Source of the DNA: Heracleum sosnowskyi
Taxonomy: Eukaryota > Streptophyta > Magnoliopsida > Apiales > Apiaceae
Assembly (NCBI GenBank): GCA_030848705.1
Contig: JAUIZM010000025.1
Coordinates: forward strand, 372,001 to 436,000
Reading direction: 5' to 3'
DNA length: 64,000 nt
Position numbers and translations under genes: made by a program
Notes under the pieces: model-generated
The model's input: the letters and a program-made list of their open reading frames with translations, nothing else
Told to the model about the DNA's origin: nothing
Database searches by the model: none
Shown here: positions 61,346 to 64,000 of the stretch, piece by piece
Layout: every line of letters begins with the position of its first letter
Position numbering within the stretch: position 1 is the first letter of the stretch

Positions 61346-64000
61346 ATGTAATCGGGCGTCCCCTGGTATCTGCTCCGATTCAGGCACGGACAGCTCCAAA
61401 TGAAGTTTTCTGTAATTCTATAAACCCATAGGGTCAAACTACGAGAAAATATCCACAAAATGGCCTGCTTCAATTTTTCCCCATTTTCCTTGTATAGCTC
61501 CCTTTAGAGGTAAACGTAATCGGGCGACCCCTGGTATCTGCTCCGATTCAGGCACGGACAGCTCCAAATGAAGTTTTCTGTAATTCTATAAACCCCTAGG
61601 GTCAAACTACGAGAAAATATCCACAAAATGGCCCGCTTCAATTTTTCCCCATTTTCCTTGTATAGCTCCCTTTAGAGGTAAACGTAATCGGGCGTCCCCT
61701 GGTATCTGCTCCGATTCAGGCACGGACAGCTCCAAATGAAGTTTTCTGTAATTCTATAAACCCATAGGGTCAAACTACGAGAAAATATCCACAAAATGGC
61801 CCGCTTCAATTTTTCCCCATTTTCCTTGTATAGCTCCCTTTAGAGGTAAACGTAATCGGGCGTCCCCTGGTATCTGCACCGATTCTGGCACGGACAACTC
61901 CAAATGAAGTTTTCTGTAATTCTATAAACCCATAGGGTCAAACTACGAGAAAATATCCACAAAATGGCCTGCTTCAATTTTTCCCCATTTTCCTTGTATA
62001 GCTCCCTTTAGAGGTAAACGTAATCGGGCGTCCCCTGGTATCTGCTCCGATTCAGGCACGGACAGCTCCAAATGAAATTTTCTGTAATTCTATAAACCCA
62101 TAGGGTCAAACTACGAGAAAATATCCACAAAATGGCATGCTTCAATTTTTCCCCATTTTCCTTGTATAGCTCCCTTTAGAGGTAAACGTAATCGGGCGTC
62201 CCCTGGTATCTGCTCCGATTCAGGCACGGACAGCTCCGAATGAAGTTTTCTGTATTTCTATAAACCCATAGGGTCAAACTATGAGAAAATATTCACAAAA
62301 TGGCCCGCTTCAATTTTTCCCCATTTTCCTTGTATAGCTCCCTTTAGAGGTAAACGTAATCGGGCGTCCCCTGGTATCTGCACCGATTCTGGCACGGACA
62401 ACTCCAAATGAAGTTTTCTGTAATTCTATAAACCCATAGGGTCAAACTACGAGAAAATATCCACAAAATGGCCTGCTTCAATTTTTCCCCATTTTCCTCG
62501 TATAGCTCCCTTTAGAGGTAAACGTAATCGGGCGTCCCCTGGTATCTGCTCCGATTCAGGCACGGACAGCTCCAAATGAAGTTTTCTGTAATTCTATAAA
62601 CCCATAGGGTCAAACTACGAGAAAATATCCACAAAATGGCCCGCTTCAATTTTTCCCCATTTTCCTGGTATAGCTCCCTTTAGAGGTAAACGTAATCGGG
62701 CGTCCCCTGGTATCTGCTCCGATTCAGGCACGGACAGCTCCGAATGAAGTTTTCTGTAATTCTATAAACCCATAGGGTCAAACTATGAGAAAATATTCAC
62801 AAAATGGCCCGTTTCAATTTTTCCCCATTTTCCTTGTATAGCTCCCTTTAGAGGTAAACGTAATCGGGCGTCCCCTGGTATCTGCACCGATTCTGGCACG
62901 GACAACTCCAAATGAAGTTTTCTGTAATTCTATAAACCCATAGGGTCAAACTACTTGAAAATATCCACAAAATGGCCTGCTTCAATTTTTCCCCATTTTC
63001 CTTGTATAGCTCCCTTTAGAGGTAAACGTAATCGGGCGTCCCTTGGTATCTGCACCGATTCTGGCACGGACAGCTCCAAATGAAGTTTTCTGTAATTCTA
63101 TAAACCCATAGGGTCAAACTACGAGAAAATATCCACAAAATGGCCTGCTTCAATTTTTCCCCATTTTCCTTGTATAGCTCCCTTTAGAGGTAAACGTAAT
63201 CGGGCGTCCCCTGGTATCTGCTCCGATTCAGGCACGGACAGCTCCAAATGAAGTTTTCGGTAATTCTATAAACCCATAGGGTCAAACTACGAGAAAATAT
63301 CCACAAAATGGCATGCTTAAATTTTTCCCCATTTTCCTTGTATAGCTCCCTTTAGAGGTAAACGTAATTGGGCGTCCCCTGGTATCTGCTCCGATTCAGG
63401 CACGGATAGCTCCAAATGAAGTTTTCTGTAATTCTATAAACCCATAGGGTCAAACTATGAGAAAATATCCACAAAATGGCCTGCTTCAATTTTTCCCCAT
63501 TTTCCTGGTATAGCTCCCTTTAGAGGTAAACGTAATCGGGCGTCCCCTGGTATCTGCTCCGATTCAGGCACGGACAGCTCCAAATGAAGTTTTCTGTAAT
63601 TCTATAAACCCATAGGGTCAAACTACGAGAAAATATCCACAAAATGGCCCGTTTCAATTTTTCCCCATTTTCCTTGTATAGCTCCCTTTAGAGGTAAACG
63701 TAATCGGGCGTCCCCTGGTATCTGCTCCGATTCAGGCACGGACAGCTCCAAATGAAGTTTTCTGTAATTCTATAAACCCATAGGGTCAAACTACGAGAAA
63801 ATATCCACAAAATGGCCCGTTTCAATTTTTCCCCATTTTCCTTGTATAGCTCCCTTTAGAGGTAAACGTAATCGGGCGTCCCCTGGTATCTGCTCCGATT
63901 CAGGCACGGACAGCTCCAAATGAAGTTTTCTGTAATTCTATAAACCAATAGGGTCAAACTACGAGAAAATATCCACAAAATGGCCTGCTTCAATTTTTCC
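61346..64000 (+). repeat. Less ordered, more divergent monomer run (15 + partial)
   Basis: Order: 1, P (CGACCCC, CCCTAGG), P, H, P with GCATGC tail, K, H, P, K/Z, H, H/P, P, P (CTATGAG), P, P and a partial copy from 63866. Most monomers carry private changes: AATGAAATTTTC (62075), GTATTTCT (62253), TTCCTCGTA (62496), CTACTTGAAAA (62953), TTTTCGGTAATT (63256), GCTTAAATTT (63316). TTCCTGGTA occurs at both about 62665 and 63504. There is no T after 61273 and no repeat of a longer period that I can follow. Confidence 0.8.
63866..64000 (+). repeat. Partial monomer at the window edge (135 bp)
   Basis: Offsets 1-135 of a monomer, cut by the end of the window. It carries AACCAATAGG, a change otherwise seen in the B/Z monomers at 337 and 2761. 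Confidence 0.95.

Larger units (their letters stand above)
1..64000 (+). repeat. 168-bp satellite array filling the window
   Basis: A 168-bp monomer is repeated head to tail from the first base to the last. Starts marked by ACGTAATCGG fall at 1, 169, 337, 505 and so on, and the last at 63866. There are 372 full-size slots, 19 truncated 73-bp copies and a final partial copy of 135 bp; with net -18 bp of indels this sums exactly to 64,000. All copies have the same orientation. Most differ from one another at only a few positions. No unique sequence, transposon, simple-repeat tract or gene interrupts the array, so every stretch between the listed subfeatures is ordinary monomer sequence. A period of this size with higher-order structure is typical of eukaryotic centromeric or heterochromatic satellites; the exact chromosomal position cannot be told because neither edge is present. 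The family is not one I recognise. Confidence 0.98.

Noticed and set aside
1..64000. CRISPR array
   Set aside because: The repeats are contiguous 168-bp units with no unique spacers; the repeat itself, not a spacer, varies by a few bases. No cas genes are present.
1..64000. Centromere protein B (CENP-B) box
   Set aside because: I looked for a match to the mammalian YTTCGTTGGAARCGGGA consensus in the monomer on both strands and found none.
1..64000. Telomere-like repeats (TAAACCCNTAGGG resembles plant TTTAGGG/CCCTAAA)
   Set aside because: Only one degenerate unit occurs per 168-bp monomer, interrupted by an extra base; there is no tandem heptamer run.
1..64000. Tandem protein-coding repeats, since 168 is a multiple of 3
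   Set aside because: A repeat divisible by three could keep a frame open, but each intact monomer has stops in the minus-strand frames examined (TAG near offset 98, TAG near 75, TAA near 160), and no plus-strand frame stays open over long distances.
1..64000. Identification of the species or of a named satellite family
   Set aside because: The monomer does not match any satellite I can recall with confidence (for example the 171-bp alpha-satellite, the ~178-bp Arabidopsis or the 155-156-bp rice and maize centromere repeats). A database search with the monomer would be decisive.

Overview
The whole 64 kb window is one uninterrupted satellite-DNA array. It is a head-to-tail run of a 168-bp monomer, all in one orientation, with no gene, RNA gene, transposable element, inversion or unique sequence visible anywhere. 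Counting from the ACGTAATCGG start of each monomer gives 372 monomer slots of nominal 168 bp, 19 truncated 73-bp monomers (called T) and a final partial copy of 135 bp. With eleven small indels (net -18 bp) this adds up to exactly 64,000 bp. The array began before base 1 and continues past base 64,000. Organism: a eukaryote, probably a plant or animal centromeric, pericentromeric, subtelomeric or other heterochromatic block. I do not recognise the monomer family and cannot name a species.

Monomer types are defined by shared diagnostic changes (offset 1 = the A of ACGTAATCGG): A = c30t, c51t, t68c, c108a; A' = A without c30t; B = t62g, usually with SphI-type GGCATGC at the 3' end; C = g48c and c94g; D = c97t and c108t; E = t121, t145a, g162t; F = t68c and a83c (CCCTAGGG palindrome); G = a45g, often t133c; H = t29a, a37t, g48a; I = g39t, g43a, c46t plus F changes; J = c90a; K = a53g plus D changes; L = g44t; M = H plus g43t; N = g39t, g43a, c46g plus F changes; Z = c123t (CCCGTTT); P = plain; T = offsets 1-27 joined to 123-168. 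'1' means the first monomer of a unit.

Layout: (i) 1-19745, long T-terminated higher-order repeat (HOR) units of 14 to 30 monomers, with two tandem copies of the same unit at 1-5185; (ii) 19746-29371, three tandem units of about 2.9-3.6 kb with a 2928-bp period; (iii) 29372-38375, short units based on 1-A-B-D-E-E-F-J-Z-T (1585 bp) with monomer-scale gains and losses; (iv) 38376-55343, a 17-kb stretch of exactly 101 x 168 bp with no T, built from N-L-M...K-H-L units, H/L dimers and a 2520-bp duplicated 15-mer; (v) 55344-61345, T-punctuated units again, including a 2760-bp repeat; (vi) 61346-64000, monomers with many private changes and no clear HOR.

The eight longest minus-strand open frames (68-77 codons) are not genes. 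Each sits where a 1-bp deletion or 2-bp insertion in a monomer joins two reading frames that are otherwise closed in every monomer, and those examined begin at TTG. The interesting content is therefore structural: a recurrent 73-bp punctuation monomer, nested HORs, and a record of unequal exchange between monomers.
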